A DNA stretch of 64,000 nucleotides, taken from VRUE01 sp963703175 (lineage in GTDB: Bacteria > Actinomycetota > Thermoleophilia > Solirubrobacterales > 70-9). Positions 63,435 to 64,000 of this stretch are shown piece by piece. Position numbers and translations under genes: made by a program. The notes under the pieces were generated by a model. The model was not told where the DNA came from. It did no database searches and saw only the letters and a list, made by a program, of their open reading frames with translations. Within the stretch, counting starts at the first letter, position 1. Every line of letters starts with the position of its first letter. Where the stretch lies: NCBI GenBank assembly GCA_963703175.1, contig OY969794.1, positions 620,001 to 684,000 on the forward strand. The letters are read 5' to 3'.

Positions 63435-63438
63435 AGCG

Positions 63439-64000
63439 CTACGTGCGCCCCAGGCTGGGGTCGCCGGCTAGTTCGGCGTAGACGGCGGCGGTCTGCTCGG
63501 CGACGTCGCCCCAGTCGAAGCGACGCAGGTGCTCGTAGGCTTCGGCAACCAAACGCTGGCCCAGCTCGTCGTCGCTAAGGACCCGAATCGCGACCTCGGC
63601 CAGCGCTTCGGGATCGTGCGAGCGGAAGCGCAGACCGACATCCTCGTGTGGGACAACCTCGCGCAGGCCGCCGGTGTCGGCGACGATGCAGGGGCATTCG
63701 GAGGCCATCGCCTCCAGCGCCACCAAGCCGAAGGGCTCATAGATCGACGGAACCACGGTCAGGTCCGCGATCCGGTAGAGCGAGTGCAGAACGTCGTCCC
63801 CGATCCAACCGAGGAATGTGCCGTGGTCCATTAGGCCTAGCTCCTCGGCCTGGCGGTGCAGCTCCTCCTCGTGGGTGCCGGAGCCGGCGACCAGAAAACG
63901 CGTTCCCGGCGCCTCCTCGATTACCCGCGGCATCGCCTCGAGCGCCAGCTGGAAGCCCTTCTCATAGACCAACCGCCCGATCAGCAGTACCAGCTTCTCC
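63439..64000 (-). CDS. GT4-family glycosyltransferase, C-terminal part (runs off the window)
   Basis: At least 186 residues of the C-terminal half of a GT4 (glycogen-synthase/group 1) glycosyltransferase. The donor-binding domain shows LIGRLVYEKGFQLALEA at the window edge, FLVAGSGTHEEEL, GWIGDDVLHSLYRIADLTVVPSIYEPFGLVALEAMASECPCIVADTGGLREVV with the ExFGLxxLE signature. The N-terminal acceptor domain lies beyond position 64000. Followed by a family E repeat. Confidence 0.9.
   Translation of the reverse strand, partial: EKLVLLIGRLVYEKGFQLALEAMPRVIEEAPGTRFLVAGSGTHEEELHRQAEELGLMDHGTFLGWIGDDVLHSLYRIADLTVVPSIYEPFGLVALEAMASECPCIVADTGGLREVVPHEDVGLRFRSHDPEALAEVAIRVLSDDELGQRLVAEAYEHLRRFDWGDVAEQTAAVYAELAGDPSLGRT

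Overview
The window looks like a chromosomal segment of a high-GC Gram-positive bacterium, most likely an actinomycete of the Thermoleophilia/Solirubrobacterales type. This is an inference from base composition, protein flavour and the conserved gene order rpmE - (DUF1385) - prfA - prmC - tsaC - glyA - wecA/tagO-like - atpIBEFHAGDC. Almost everything up to about 51 kb lies on the minus strand. No rRNA, tRNA or CRISPR array was seen.

Layout: 0-2.8 kb holds an esterase, prfB (with the classic RF2 +1 frameshift at CTT TGA C) and a methyltransferase. 2.8-3.4 kb is a structured intergenic region with a promoter and a candidate 21-residue membrane peptide. 3.4-7.9 kb carries an NTF2-like protein, secA, a short hpf and comF. 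8-16.5 kb is a minus-strand run of nucleotide-sugar and envelope genes with ahcY (two NDP-sugar pyrophosphorylases, SIS isomerase, UDP-sugar dehydrogenase, LCP protein, M20 peptidase). 16.6-24 kb is a complete F-type ATP synthase operon. 24-30 kb has a WecA/TagO-like transferase, asnB, sugar transferase, DUF354 protein and glyA. 30-35.6 kb has a membrane protein, a secreted lysyl-oxidase-like protein, tsaC, prmC, prfA, DUF1385 and rpmE. 35.6-38.7 kb has a diguanylate cyclase and a divergent TetR/hydrolase pair. 38.9-43.8 kb is a glycan or glycolipid cassette (deacetylase, epimerase-glycosyltransferase fusion, aminotransferase, DMT permease). 44-60 kb is an acyl-CoA catabolism region (ETF-QO, etfAB, split acyl-CoA mutase, thiolase, PaaI thioesterase, HxlR regulator, aldehyde and acyl-CoA dehydrogenases, MeaB) with a DipZ-like redox protein. 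60.7-63.4 kb is accessory: VapBC, an XRE regulator and an IS110-family element. The window ends inside a GT4 glycosyltransferase.

The most unusual content is between genes. Several families of extragenic palindromes recur, usually a few bases after a stop codon. In two families (A at 16548, 34251, 43881, 55514; C at 3856, 24044) the 21-30 bp stems differ completely between copies but remain self-complementary, while the 46-74 nt interior is conserved. A further 25-bp element with a CCCCTATAGGGG core occurs twice with 22/25 identity. The IS110 element has foldable noncoding ends, and its right end abuts one copy of another repeat (family E), with a 9-nt match between the putative noncoding RNA and the junction. 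Three genes (58545, 28929, 27866) have N-termini supported by family resemblance that reach beyond any in-frame ATG/GTG/TTG.
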